Both the position numbers and the translations under genes were made by a program. Shown here in pieces: positions 27,698 through 34,907 of a DNA stretch of 64,000 nucleotides (position 1 is its first letter; the number at the start of each line of letters is the position of its first letter). The notes beneath the pieces are model-generated. The model was not told the DNA's origin. It did not search any database and was given only the letters and a program-made list of their open reading frames with translations. The stretch lies in the NCBI GenBank assembly GCA_019358975.1, contig JAHHIL010000005.1, positions 124,001-188,000 of the forward strand, given 5' to 3'. This stretch comes from Trichocoleus desertorum ATA4-8-CV12 (GTDB lineage: Bacteria > Cyanobacteriota > Cyanobacteriia > FACHB-46).

Positions 27698-28660
27698 CTA
27701 TAACCAGTCAATTTCAGTGGCTTGCTCAGACAACTGAGCTGCTTGTTGGCCCGCTGTTCTAGCTCTGGCGCAATAAACCCCGATGGGAGTACTGATCAGA
27801 TCGATCGCCGGAGCTTTGCCAAGGAGCGTTTTGCCAGTCTTGAGCGGCAGTTCTTTGAGGAACCAACGGCTGAGCAGATAGACCGACTCGCGCCAGGTGT
27901 GTTTCCGCGTTAAGCCAACGCCATAGAGTTCGTGTAAGTAGCGATTGGAGCGGCCATAGCGCTGCCATTGGCTTCTCAGGTCTTTGAGAGTAGCGCGATG
28001 CCGATGCTGCACGATCGCCTGCTCGGCAAAATATAGCTGCCAATCCGTTTGTTTTTGGATGCGCCAGCAAATATCGGCATCACCCCCAGTGGTCATGTAG
28101 GGCCGAAATAATCCTACTTGCTCTAGGGCTTGGCGTCTAATCGCTAAGTTAGCGGTTTGGCCGTAGGGACAGAAGGGGTGAGCAAGGGTGTCTTTTTGGC
28201 TCAGCAGATTGCGACTATCGGCATAGCGCTCTAGCAGGGTGGTGCCAGGAAAGGCCACAATCTCACCCACGACTAGGCCAATGGCTGCTTTGGTAAAGGG
28301 TGGCATCAACAGCTCTAACCAATCGGTTTGGGGGCGGCAGTCGGCATCTGTAAAGACAAAAATTTCTCCGGACGACGCTCGAATGGCCGTATTGCGAGCG
28401 GCATAGGCGCTTTGAATCTTGGCCTCGGTGAGATGGTGCAGGTTCCACCCTTCTCGCTGGGCGGACTCAGCGGCTTGCTGCAAAATGTTGGCAGTGCGGT
28501 CTTGGCTGGCATTATCGACCAAGAGATATTCCACTCGCTCTTTGGGGTAGGTTTGAGCCTGGAGGCAAGCCAAGAGTTCGGGTAAATCGGTTTCGCCGTT
28601 GTAGATTGGAATGACAACGGAAACCTGAGGCAAGTAGGTGTCTGGCTGAGGGCTATCCAT
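27698..28660 (-). CDS. Glycosyltransferase family 2
   Basis: A 320-residue inverting transferase of GT-A fold. The UDP-sugar region is VVIPIYNGETDLPELLACL, followed by VDNASQDRTANIL. The metal-binding DxD lies in VFTDADCRPQTDWL. A later GGDADICWRIQ supplies the ED-like catalytic region. The C-terminus has amphipathic stretches but no clear membrane helix. It is the first gene of a pair with the GT4-type gene, divergent from a second GT2 gene 216 bases away. Confidence 0.9.
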   Translation of the reverse strand: MDSPQPDTYLPQVSVVIPIYNGETDLPELLACLQAQTYPKERVEYLLVDNASQDRTANILQQAAESAQREGWNLHHLTEAKIQSAYAARNTAIRASSGEIFVFTDADCRPQTDWLELLMPPFTKAAIGLVVGEIVAFPGTTLLERYADSRNLLSQKDTLAHPFCPYGQTANLAIRRQALEQVGLFRPYMTTGGDADICWRIQKQTDWQLYFAEQAIVQHRHRATLKDLRSQWQRYGRSNRYLHELYGVGLTRKHTWRESVYLLSRWFLKELPLKTGKTLLGKAPAIDLISTPIGVYCARARTAGQQAAQLSEQATEIDWL

Positions 28661-28875
28661 CGCTTGATTTTCTCTAGAATCTTTATACAGATTCCCTGAT
28701 CTTTATAAAATTCATATAGCAGGCTCGATCCAGATTTTAATCGGAGCGATACCATCAATATCGAAGTAGCAGTTTTTGGACTGAATCTTCACCCAAGTTT
28801 TGACAATTTAGGGATGCAAATTTAAGACGTTTTGAGGGGCGATTCCCAGTTACAGCATTTTCTAGTAATCAACCA

Positions 28876-29871
28876 ATGCCTAAAGTTAGTGTTTGCATTC
28901 CTACTTATAACCGAGCCCATCTGCTCCCCTATGCAGTCAATAGCGTTCTTCATCAAACTTACACAGATTTTGAACTATTGATTTGTGACGACGGCTCTAC
29001 CGATGCCACTCCTGAGGTGGTGAGTCAGTGGGACGATGCGCGGATTCGTTACATTCGTCATCCGGTCAATATTAAGCGCAGTAAGAATATGCGCTCTGGG
29101 TTTGAGGCGGCGGCTGGCACGTACTTTATCAAGTTTGACGATGATGATGCACTAACGCCGGAATTCTTAGAAAAAACTGTGGCGGTTTTAGATGTGAACC
29201 CGGATGTGGATTTTGTCTGCACCAATCATTGGATTATTAATCCAGCCGGAGAGCGTGAGGCGGCAGCAACCCAGGCCAATGCGGCCAAGTGGGGCAAAGA
29301 CAAGTTGCCAGCAGGTGTGATCCCTAACTTGGTTCATGAAACCTTTTTGCGCCAGAGCTTGCAGGTGGGTTCGACGCTGTTTCGCAAAGCTTGCTTGGAT
29401 GAAGTGGATTTCATGCGCTTTGAGGCGGATGGCTGTGAGGATTTTGATTTGTTGGTGCGGTTGGCGATCGCGGGGAAGCAGGGCTACTTTCTGCCAGAGT
29501 ATTTGATGGAATACCGCATGCACGGCGGCCAAAACAGCTTGCGCCAGAGTATCCATTTCTTGCGAGCAAAACTGTTCTGCCTCAACAGCTATCGCTTTGA
29601 TGAGAGTGATTTGGAACGGCAGCGGACCAGAAAAGCAGCAGGCTTGAAGCAAGATCTCGCTTTGAGGTTAATTGAGAAGGGTGATACGGCGGAAGGTCGC
29701 CAACTTTTGCAAGAAGCGAATCAAGTACTCGGCACCTCTAACCGCGCTAAGGCAGGTCTGGTGCTCTCCTACTTACCAGAGAGTCTGCGCCAAGTTGCGT
29801 TTAATTTATTCCGCCAAGTGCGATCGAAGGACTACGCGGAACAAGTACGCCAAGTGCAACCTTCTAGCTAA
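28876..29871 (+). CDS. Glycosyltransferase family 2
   Basis: 331 residues. The GT-A fold shows SVCIPTYNRAHLLPYAV, ICDDGSTDATPEVV, and an acidic FIKFDDDDALTPEFL stretch for the DxD metal site. A DGCEDFDLLVRLA stretch supplies the catalytic ED region. The C-terminal 80 residues are helical. It begins the divergent side of the three-gene glycosyltransferase cluster. It ends close to a repeat and the AT-rich ParA island, so this gene is probably the boundary of the native segment. Confidence 0.9.
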   Translation: MPKVSVCIPTYNRAHLLPYAVNSVLHQTYTDFELLICDDGSTDATPEVVSQWDDARIRYIRHPVNIKRSKNMRSGFEAAAGTYFIKFDDDDALTPEFLEKTVAVLDVNPDVDFVCTNHWIINPAGEREAAATQANAAKWGKDKLPAGVIPNLVHETFLRQSLQVGSTLFRKACLDEVDFMRFEADGCEDFDLLVRLAIAGKQGYFLPEYLMEYRMHGGQNSLRQSIHFLRAKLFCLNSYRFDESDLERQRTRKAAGLKQDLALRLIEKGDTAEGRQLLQEANQVLGTSNRAKAGLVLSYLPESLRQVAFNLFRQVRSKDYAEQVRQVQPSS

Positions 29872-29930
29872 GTTTGAAGGATGAAAAAAGTGGGGAGTTA
29901 GAGCGATCGCCCAATTAACCCAAACAAACC

Positions 29931-29962
29931 CGTAGCGTGTGTTAGGCGCAGCCGTAACGCAT
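29931..29962. repeat. Dispersed GTAGCGTGTGTTAGGCGCAG-type repeat at island edge
   Basis: GTAGCGTGTGTTAGGCGCAG followed by CCGTAACGCA can form an imperfect hairpin around its centre. Sequences of this type are scattered in cyanobacterial genomes. Here it lies 23 bases beyond the 3' end of the ParB-like gene, at the edge of the AT-rich island. Confidence 0.6.
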
Positions 29963-29985
29963 GATTAAACATGACTGATGGCGAT

Positions 29986-30810
29986 CTAGAATATTTTTCC
30001 TATTTGTCTTAATTTGTTGTAAGTACTGCTACCAAAGTCTTTGATTTTTTCTTTTGTATCGGTTTTGGTTGAAAGTTTTAGATTACTCCAAGTGAGGATT
30101 CTGTCCGAAGCTTTCCAGTACTCAATTGCCTTTAAAGCTGCCCTTCTTTGTTTATCACTGACTCCAATTCCTAATAGAGCATCATCAATCTCTTCTTGTG
30201 TAGATTCAAGTAAGTTTATTTTGGGTGGGGCAAGCTCTTCGATTTTCTGGCTTAGCCCCTCAATTGCAGAATATAAACGATTAATTCTACTATCTATTTG
30301 TTCTAGCCTATCAACTATAATGCTGCTTGTATTACCGCTAGGAGCAGACGCTAGTTTATTAATACTTGAAACAATAGGCTGAAGTTTTTCATTGAGAATT
30401 TCAGTAATAGATTGGTCTGTTTTACCTTCGACTTTCTTTTCTGATCTAGTCTCTAAATTACCTACTAACTGCTCCATTTCTTCCTTAGTGGCAGCAGCTT
30501 GTTCATCGTCCATATCAAAAACCCAGACCCAAACTTTTTCAAGTTCAAGTTCTTTGGCAGCAATTAACCAATCTGCACCATAAACAACTTCATACTCTTC
30601 ATCTTCGTAGGCATCGCTACGACGTACAACCAAATTCAATAAATTACTACCCTGAGTCTTGAGGTTTTCCTTTAACAGCTCTAATCTCTCAGAAGAAACA
30701 TGAGAATTTGTTATCGGGACCGCAATCAGAAATGTGTCTAATTGACCATGATTGATTGGCTGAGGCTTAAGAAATTTTTTGATATTCTTTTGGCGTTCAG
30801 ATGAGTTCAT
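29986..30810 (-). CDS. ParB/Srx-fold partner protein of the nuclease-ParA fusion
   Basis: 274 residues from the ATG at 30810, which lies two bases after the stop of the upstream nuclease-ParA gene. The open frame extends 19 codons into that gene, but the later ATG is the natural one. Residues 25-110 resemble a ParB/sulfiredoxin-like domain: FLIAVPITNSHVSSERLELL, LLNLVVRRSDAYEDEEYEVV and YGADWLIAAKELELEKVWVWVF. The position normally held by GxRRxxA reads GADWLIAAKEL, so the phosphate-binding arginines of CTP-type ParB are absent. Residues 130-195 form a coiled coil. The C-terminal 70 residues (LLGIGVSDKQRRAALKAIE ... IKDFGSSTYNKLRQIGKIF) are helical and could be a hairpin-type DNA-binding domain. 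No standard ParB HTH is visible. Confidence 0.7.
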   Translation of the reverse strand: MNSSERQKNIKKFLKPQPINHGQLDTFLIAVPITNSHVSSERLELLKENLKTQGSNLLNLVVRRSDAYEDEEYEVVYGADWLIAAKELELEKVWVWVFDMDDEQAAATKEEMEQLVGNLETRSEKKVEGKTDQSITEILNEKLQPIVSSINKLASAPSGNTSSIIVDRLEQIDSRINRLYSAIEGLSQKIEELAPPKINLLESTQEEIDDALLGIGVSDKQRRAALKAIEYWKASDRILTWSNLKLSTKTDTKEKIKDFGSSTYNKLRQIGKIF

Positions 30811-30812
30811 GG

Positions 30813-32285
30813 TTATTCCTTTTCCTGAGTAATCTGAACGAGATGTTGAGCCAAATTCATATAACAATCAAAAGCACTTTGTGCAGATTCTTTATCTGAG
30901 CGTGCTAAGGAATCATCAAACTCTGCATGGCAAAGTGGATATCCCTTATCTGGAGTTGAAGAAACAATTTTGAGCTGGGGAATCCATGTTTCTTCAGGAA
31001 ACAAACTAATACTCTCACCTCCCGGAATACTTGCAAGTAGATTTTTGATCTTGTTAGCCATTTCCTGCTTTAAAGAAGCTGCTCTTCGGTCATACATACT
31101 CACGGCAATGCCTAGAATGGGTAGAGGTTCGTCTCTAGACTGCTCTACCTCTTGGGCTCTGCTAATTACATACTCTAATGCTCTGACAGGATAGGGGGAT
31201 AGTTGAGTAGGAATCAAAATACCAGATGCTGCCATCAATGAAATGGTATTGACTTTACCGAAGGATGGTGGTGGATCAATAAAAATAAAATCGTACTCTT
31301 GCTTATAGTTCTTCAGTTTTCTAGTCAGTACTCTATCGATATCTACGGTTTGAATTAAAGTGGGCTCCATATAACTTAATCGGATATGCGACGGGACTAA
31401 ATTTAACTCAATATCCTTCCACTGCTTGCGAATAATAGTATCTGGAAGAAGGGTTCTTGCCTCAGTTAATAAGTGAGTAATATCCTTTTTGCCCTGCTGT
31501 TCAACATCTGATAAGGGATCAATTCCCAACCCCATCGTTAGATTGGCTTGAGCATCAATATCAATTAAAAGAACTTTTTTTCCAAGTTTGCTGAGAGCCG
31601 CTGCAAGATTAATAGTTGTAGTAGTTTTACCAACTCCACCCTTATTGTTAAAAACCGTAATAATCATACATTTATGTCCTTTGGGTGCTGAATTGGCTTC
31701 TTCTTTATCAACTTGAGGCTCAAGTTTTTGTTTTTTCTTAAAGATTCTAAGCATGTCTTGATTATCTAGTTCCTCTGCAATGCGATTAGCAAGCTGAAAA
31801 TAGATTTTTTCCTGACTTTTGTGAATGACACGATTAAGGTTTAAGCAAGTCGTTTTGCAAAGTATCTTGTGAAAGAATTTGAATTCTTGGGGTAGAGTGT
31901 TTTTTTCATAGTTTGCAACTACTACAATTTCTCCTTCGTAGTTGTAGAATATTCTAAAGAAACAACCATTGGTTAATAAACCAAATATGGCTTTTGATTC
32001 TCGTAAGTAGTTATTTATTTGCCAGACACTCTTTGTAATGTCCTTGCTTGGGGCTTTGACTTCAATTACTAAATAAGGTGAAGAGATTACTGGTAGATTC
32101 TGAGGTTGCACTAGAAAATCTAGCTTGCTTTTGCCAATTGGAGCTTGGGTTCGCCAATCAGAACCACTATAGCCAAGAGTTTGTAGAAGCGGGATGATAA
32201 CTTTGTGTTCTACGTCCGATTCACTACTGTAAGGAGTAATTGAATGCAAAAAGTTTAGTGAATTCAGACTGGATGAGGAATTCAT
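30813..32285 (-). CDS. Fusion of HsdR-N-like PD-(D/E)xK nuclease domain and ParA ATPase
   Basis: A single 490-residue polypeptide. Residues 18-135 resemble the type I restriction HsdR N-terminal nuclease domain: Glu26 (SDVEHKVIIPLLQTLGY), Asp56 (SKLDFLV), Glu75-x-Lys77 (LVIEVKAP) and a following Gln89. Together these form a full PD-(D/E)xK set. Residues 136-205 are a helical, charged linker. Residues 207-485 are a complete ParA: deviant Walker A NKGGVGKTTTT (214-224), the DIDAQANLT motif, and Walker B FIFIDPPPS. A GTG or ATG start other than 32285 is not evident, though Shine-Dalgarno pairing there is poor. The ParB-like gene follows after two bases. AT-rich, with no HIP1 site. Families are clear; the combined role is unknown. 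Confidence 0.85.
   Translation of the reverse strand: MNSSSSLNSLNFLHSITPYSSESDVEHKVIIPLLQTLGYSGSDWRTQAPIGKSKLDFLVQPQNLPVISSPYLVIEVKAPSKDITKSVWQINNYLRESKAIFGLLTNGCFFRIFYNYEGEIVVVANYEKNTLPQEFKFFHKILCKTTCLNLNRVIHKSQEKIYFQLANRIAEELDNQDMLRIFKKKQKLEPQVDKEEANSAPKGHKCMIITVFNNKGGVGKTTTTINLAAALSKLGKKVLLIDIDAQANLTMGLGIDPLSDVEQQGKKDITHLLTEARTLLPDTIIRKQWKDIELNLVPSHIRLSYMEPTLIQTVDIDRVLTRKLKNYKQEYDFIFIDPPPSFGKVNTISLMAASGILIPTQLSPYPVRALEYVISRAQEVEQSRDEPLPILGIAVSMYDRRAASLKQEMANKIKNLLASIPGGESISLFPEETWIPQLKIVSSTPDKGYPLCHAEFDDSLARSDKESAQSAFDCYMNLAQHLVQITQEKE
31677..31682 (-). promoter_or_regulatory. Possible internal ribosome binding site for a stand-alone ParA
   Basis: AAAGGA lies nine bases before the ATG of Met207 (31665-31667) inside the fusion gene. 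Starting there would give MIITVFNNKGGVGKTT..., the exact opening of ordinary ParA proteins. It may allow two products from one gene. Confidence 0.45.
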
Positions 32286-32355
32286 GCAACCAGCAAATTT
32301 GAGTGGCTTGTATGAGTTTAGCTATCAGTTTTGAAATAGGCACACCTTAAAGCTT

Positions 32356-32384
32356 AATTTAGAGTAACTTCTAACAAAAGTTAA
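32356..32384 (-). promoter_or_regulatory. Promoter with overlapping operator-like inverted repeat for the nuclease-ParA gene
   Basis: On the minus strand TTAACT (32384-32379), a 17-base spacer and TAAATT (32361-32356) make a sigma-70-type promoter about 70 bases upstream of the fusion gene. The inverted repeat TAACTT-N7-AAGTTA (32365-32383) covers the -35 box and spacer. That is where an autorepressor would bind, as in many par operons. Confidence 0.45.
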
Positions 32385-32395
32385 AGAAATTAGAC

Positions 32396-32431
32396 AAAAA
32401 TAAGCAGGAGGTAAAACACGCCTCCTGCTTA
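32396..32431 (-). terminator. Rho-independent terminator of the HHL1-like gene
   Basis: TAAGCAGGAGG (32401-32411) and CCTCCTGCTTA (32421-32431) are perfectly complementary with a 9-base loop. On the minus strand the stem is followed by a T run (TATTTTTGTC). It separates the HHL1-like gene from the nuclease-ParA promoter. Confidence 0.85.
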
Positions 32432-32506
32432 CGCTACTGCAAAGTCTTGAATATCTAACTATTCAGTTCTTGCATAAAATCTTGATCAAAAGCTTAGCAT
32501 TTGGAA

Positions 32507-32935
32507 CTAGCTGCGCTTGAAGAGAGAGGTGACGCGGTTGGTGACGTTGGCGATCGCAGATTGGAACGCATTGGCAACTGCTTGCTCAGGCTTCACGGCA
32601 ACTTGGATGGGTTCGTCGCTAAATTCCTTCAAGCGATAGCCGTATTCTAAATTGGCTTGGTTTTTGCGGAGGATGGGGAATAGGCGGAAGGCACCTTCGC
32701 GTAAATCTTTCTCGCTGTCGTAGATCGCCATATTGATTTGGCTGCTTCGCTTCACCGCGATCGAGCCGACCGGATACCACTGCTTCTTACCCTGAATTCG
32801 CATATAGATATTGAACTCAGGCACCCCATCAGTTTTCATCTTGTCGTACTGCTTCGAAGCTTCAGTCCGCTTGACTGCCTTCTTAGAAACAGACTTTTTT
32901 GGGGTTTCTGCCTTACCAAATCCACCAGTCGCCAC
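32507..32935 (-). CDS. HHL1-like conserved cyanobacterial protein
   Basis: 142 residues. A basic, disordered N-terminus (1-35) is followed by a compact domain with FNIYMRIQGKKQWYPVGSIA, INMAIYDSEKDLREGAFRLF and LEYGYRLKEFSDEPIQV, then an Ala-rich helix and a basic tail. This pattern is shared with cyanobacterial relatives of plant HHL1, a chloroplast protein that helps protect or repair photosystem II in high light. The similarity is recognised by eye only. It is monocistronic, with a strong terminator, and contains normal HIP1 sites, unlike the adjacent island. Confidence 0.6.
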   Translation of the reverse strand: MATGGFGKAETPKKSVSKKAVKRTEASKQYDKMKTDGVPEFNIYMRIQGKKQWYPVGSIAVKRSSQINMAIYDSEKDLREGAFRLFPILRKNQANLEYGYRLKEFSDEPIQVAVKPEQAVANAFQSAIANVTNRVTSLFKRS

Positions 32936-33254
32936 AGCGATCGCTCCTTGCTCTCTTAAGGAAAGTTTACAGTATTTTCAGAAATGAGAGAACTAGCGAG
33001 AGTGCGGATACCCACCCGATCCCCATTACGCTAAGATGCAGTTTCTAGCGACTTCAGAATCAGGTAAAAGCGCCAGCTATCGAGTTATTCTTAGGGGCCA
33101 GAGTGGCGATCGCCACCCCAAAGATTCCCCCTGAATAAAGTTTAAAGTTTGGTGCCACTACGCTTATGATCTGGACTGCATGTTATGTCGTAGGTGCCTA
33201 ACCCCCTAGCCCACCCTGGCTGGGTCATGCATCACCCTTGAGAGGACGCAACGA
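32936..33254. other. Non-coding gap between HHL1-like gene and orphan parA
   Basis: 319 bases between divergent genes with no credible ORF. It contains two HIP1-like sites (32938-32944 and near 33107), AT-rich runs around 32960-32980 and 33135-33150, and a Shine-Dalgarno-like GAGAGGA eight bases before the parA ATG. It lacks iterons or clear parS-like repeats. Confidence 0.45.
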
Positions 33255-34193
33255 ATGGGATTTATCATCGCAACTGCAAACATGAAAGGTGGCGTTGGCA
33301 AAACGACCCTCACCATCAACTTAGCCACTGCCCTGGCCAAAAATCATGGCAAGCGAGTTTTAATTGTCGATCTCGACACCCAAATCAGCGCCACCCTCAG
33401 TCTCATGGCCCCTGGTGACTTCGCCAAACTCCGTAACAACAAGCGCACCCTGAGGCATTTAGTGCATCGCGCTATTTATAGCGACAAACAATTGCCTAAT
33501 CTTATCCCCGAAGCTATCCAAGCCTACATGTGTAATGTCAAAGGGTTGGATCTATTGCCCGGAGATATCGATTTATACGATGAATTTTTAGTCTCCGAAA
33601 TGCTGTTTGAAAAAGCTACAAAAGACAGTACCAAAAACTTTGAACAAGTTTGGAATAACTTTGAAAAAGGACTAATTTCAAGTATTCTGCAACCTGTTCT
33701 TAAAGATTACGATTTCATCATTCTCGACTGCGCTCCTGGTTACAATCTTTTGACTCGAAGCGCTCTCTTAGCCAGTGATTTCTACGTCTTGCCTGCCAAA
33801 CCCGAACCACTCTCTCTGATCGGGATTCAACTGCTCGAACGCCGCATTGCCAAACTACGAGAGACTCATAAAGAAGGTGCACCAGTCAAGATTCAACTGC
33901 TGGGCATTACTTTTATGCTCTCTGGCAACTTGCTCACGGGTCGCTATTACAGCCAAGTCATGAAGCGGGTGAACGAAGACTATAGTGAAGCCAAAATCTT
34001 CAAAACTCGGATTCCTGTGGATGTGAATGTCTCCAAGGCTGTTGACTCATTCACACCTGTGGTACTCAGCAATCCTGGCTCATCGGGTGCTAAAGCTTTT
34101 GCAGGACTAGCTCAAGAATTTCTGCAAAAACTCACCGTTGCCGCTCGCATCGACCAGAAACCCAACAAATTCGCTCTCGCAGATATGGAATAA
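33255..34193 (+). CDS. ParA-family ATPase, orphan
   Basis: 312 residues. The deviant Walker A is MKGGVGKTTLT (10-20) with the signature Lys11. DLDTQISATLSL and FIILDCAPGYN supply the A' and B motifs. A PAKPEPLSLIGI stretch follows. The mid region (about 65-150) is longer than in plasmid ParA, with a charged DLYDEFLVSEMLFEKA segment. No ParB-like, McdB-like or other partner gene is adjacent; neighbours are the HHL1-like and VOC genes. The presence of the signature lysine argues against the carboxysome protein McdA, which lacks it. Base composition is like the rest of the chromosome. It may position a cellular cargo. It is unlike the island ParA in sequence. Confidence 0.85.
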   Translation: MGFIIATANMKGGVGKTTLTINLATALAKNHGKRVLIVDLDTQISATLSLMAPGDFAKLRNNKRTLRHLVHRAIYSDKQLPNLIPEAIQAYMCNVKGLDLLPGDIDLYDEFLVSEMLFEKATKDSTKNFEQVWNNFEKGLISSILQPVLKDYDFIILDCAPGYNLLTRSALLASDFYVLPAKPEPLSLIGIQLLERRIAKLRETHKEGAPVKIQLLGITFMLSGNLLTGRYYSQVMKRVNEDYSEAKIFKTRIPVDVNVSKAVDSFTPVVLSNPGSSGAKAFAGLAQEFLQKLTVAARIDQKPNKFALADME

Positions 34194-34205
34194 GTTTTAA
34201 TCCAA

Positions 34206-34240
34206 ATTTCCCCCCTTATTAAGGGGGGCTAGGGGGGATC
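34206..34240. repeat. Short dispersed hairpin repeat
   Basis: CCCCCCTT and AAGGGGGG form a perfect 8-bp stem with a 3-base loop, followed by CTAGGGGGGATC. It lies between convergent parA and VOC genes, so it may serve both as a terminator. Related words recur in cyanobacterial intergenic DNA. Confidence 0.6.
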
Positions 34241-34242
34241 AG

Positions 34243-34689
34243 CTAAACCGAACTTTCGGCGGGTTGCTTTTCTTTAGCGGTTTCTTGCACCTTGAGGGCT
34301 ACTTCTTGCCCGTAGGTGAGTTCTAAAATGTGGCCGTCTGGGCTCTCCACAAATGCCCAATAACCAATGGGCGCACCAGCATCGGCGGGGCCATTGTTGA
34401 GGCATCCGTCTTGTCGCGCTAACTCACACAGTCGATCGACTTCTTCTCGGCTTTCGCAAGCAACTCCCAGGTGAGCGGGGGGTAAAAGTTTGTGCTCGAC
34501 GTTGGGTTCTTGCAGCAACACAATGACGAAGGGTCGCGTGTGGTCGGTGAGCCAAGCGACTTTTTCCCCAGTTTTGGGGTCGGTGCGTCGATGTACGGCT
34601 TCCATGTTGGCGTATTTCGCATAGAAGGCGATCGTGGCGTCAAGGTCGGTGACGGGCAGCGCCACATGGGTGAATCCAATATCAGTCAT
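34243..34689 (-). CDS. VOC-family (glyoxalase/bleomycin-resistance fold) protein
   Basis: 148 residues of the vicinal oxygen chelate superfamily. Two beta-alpha-beta-beta-beta repeats are visible: FTHVALPVTDLDATIAFYAK (His8 as probable metal ligand) and HLGVACESREEVDRLCELA, with His73 and later Glu122 (DGHILELTYG). The spacing suits a metalloenzyme such as a lactoylglutathione lyase-like or dioxygenase-like protein, but the substrate is not shown. The last 20 residues are a disordered Lys/Glu tail. It is convergent with the orphan parA and 100 bases upstream of the dispersed repeat pair. Confidence 0.8.
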   Translation of the reverse strand: MTDIGFTHVALPVTDLDATIAFYAKYANMEAVHRRTDPKTGEKVAWLTDHTRPFVIVLLQEPNVEHKLLPPAHLGVACESREEVDRLCELARQDGCLNNGPADAGAPIGYWAFVESPDGHILELTYGQEVALKVQETAKEKQPAESSV

Positions 34690-34789
34690 TTCTAGTTCAG
34701 GATCTTGAGGCTTTACTTCACCACTATGGCTTGTAGGCCCATCAGACGTTATCTTCTGGGAGATAGAACTATGGGCGATCGCTCACAAA

Positions 34790-34904
34790 GAACCTCTCCC
34801 CCAGCCCCTCTCCTACGAGGCGAGGGGAGCAAGAAGTAGCTCAATTTTTATTTACGGCTCAGTTCCCCCTTCCCTACTAGGGAAGGGGGCTAGGGGGTTA
34901 GGTC
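34790..34904. repeat. Two tandem copies of the dispersed palindromic repeat
   Basis: First copy 34790-34830 (CCTCTCCCCCAGCCCC... with GGCGAGGGGAGC), second copy 34862-34904 (CCCCCTTCCCTACTAGGGAAGGGG then CTAGGGGGTTAGGTC). Same family as 5228-5315. They lie between the VOC gene and the 3' end of ileS. Confidence 0.7.
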
Positions 34905-34907
34905 AAT

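Noticed and set aside
33255-34193. Orphan ParA as McdA, the carboxysome-positioning ATPase
   Set aside because: It keeps the signature lysine of KGGVGKT, and no McdB-like gene is adjacent. McdA proteins lack that lysine.
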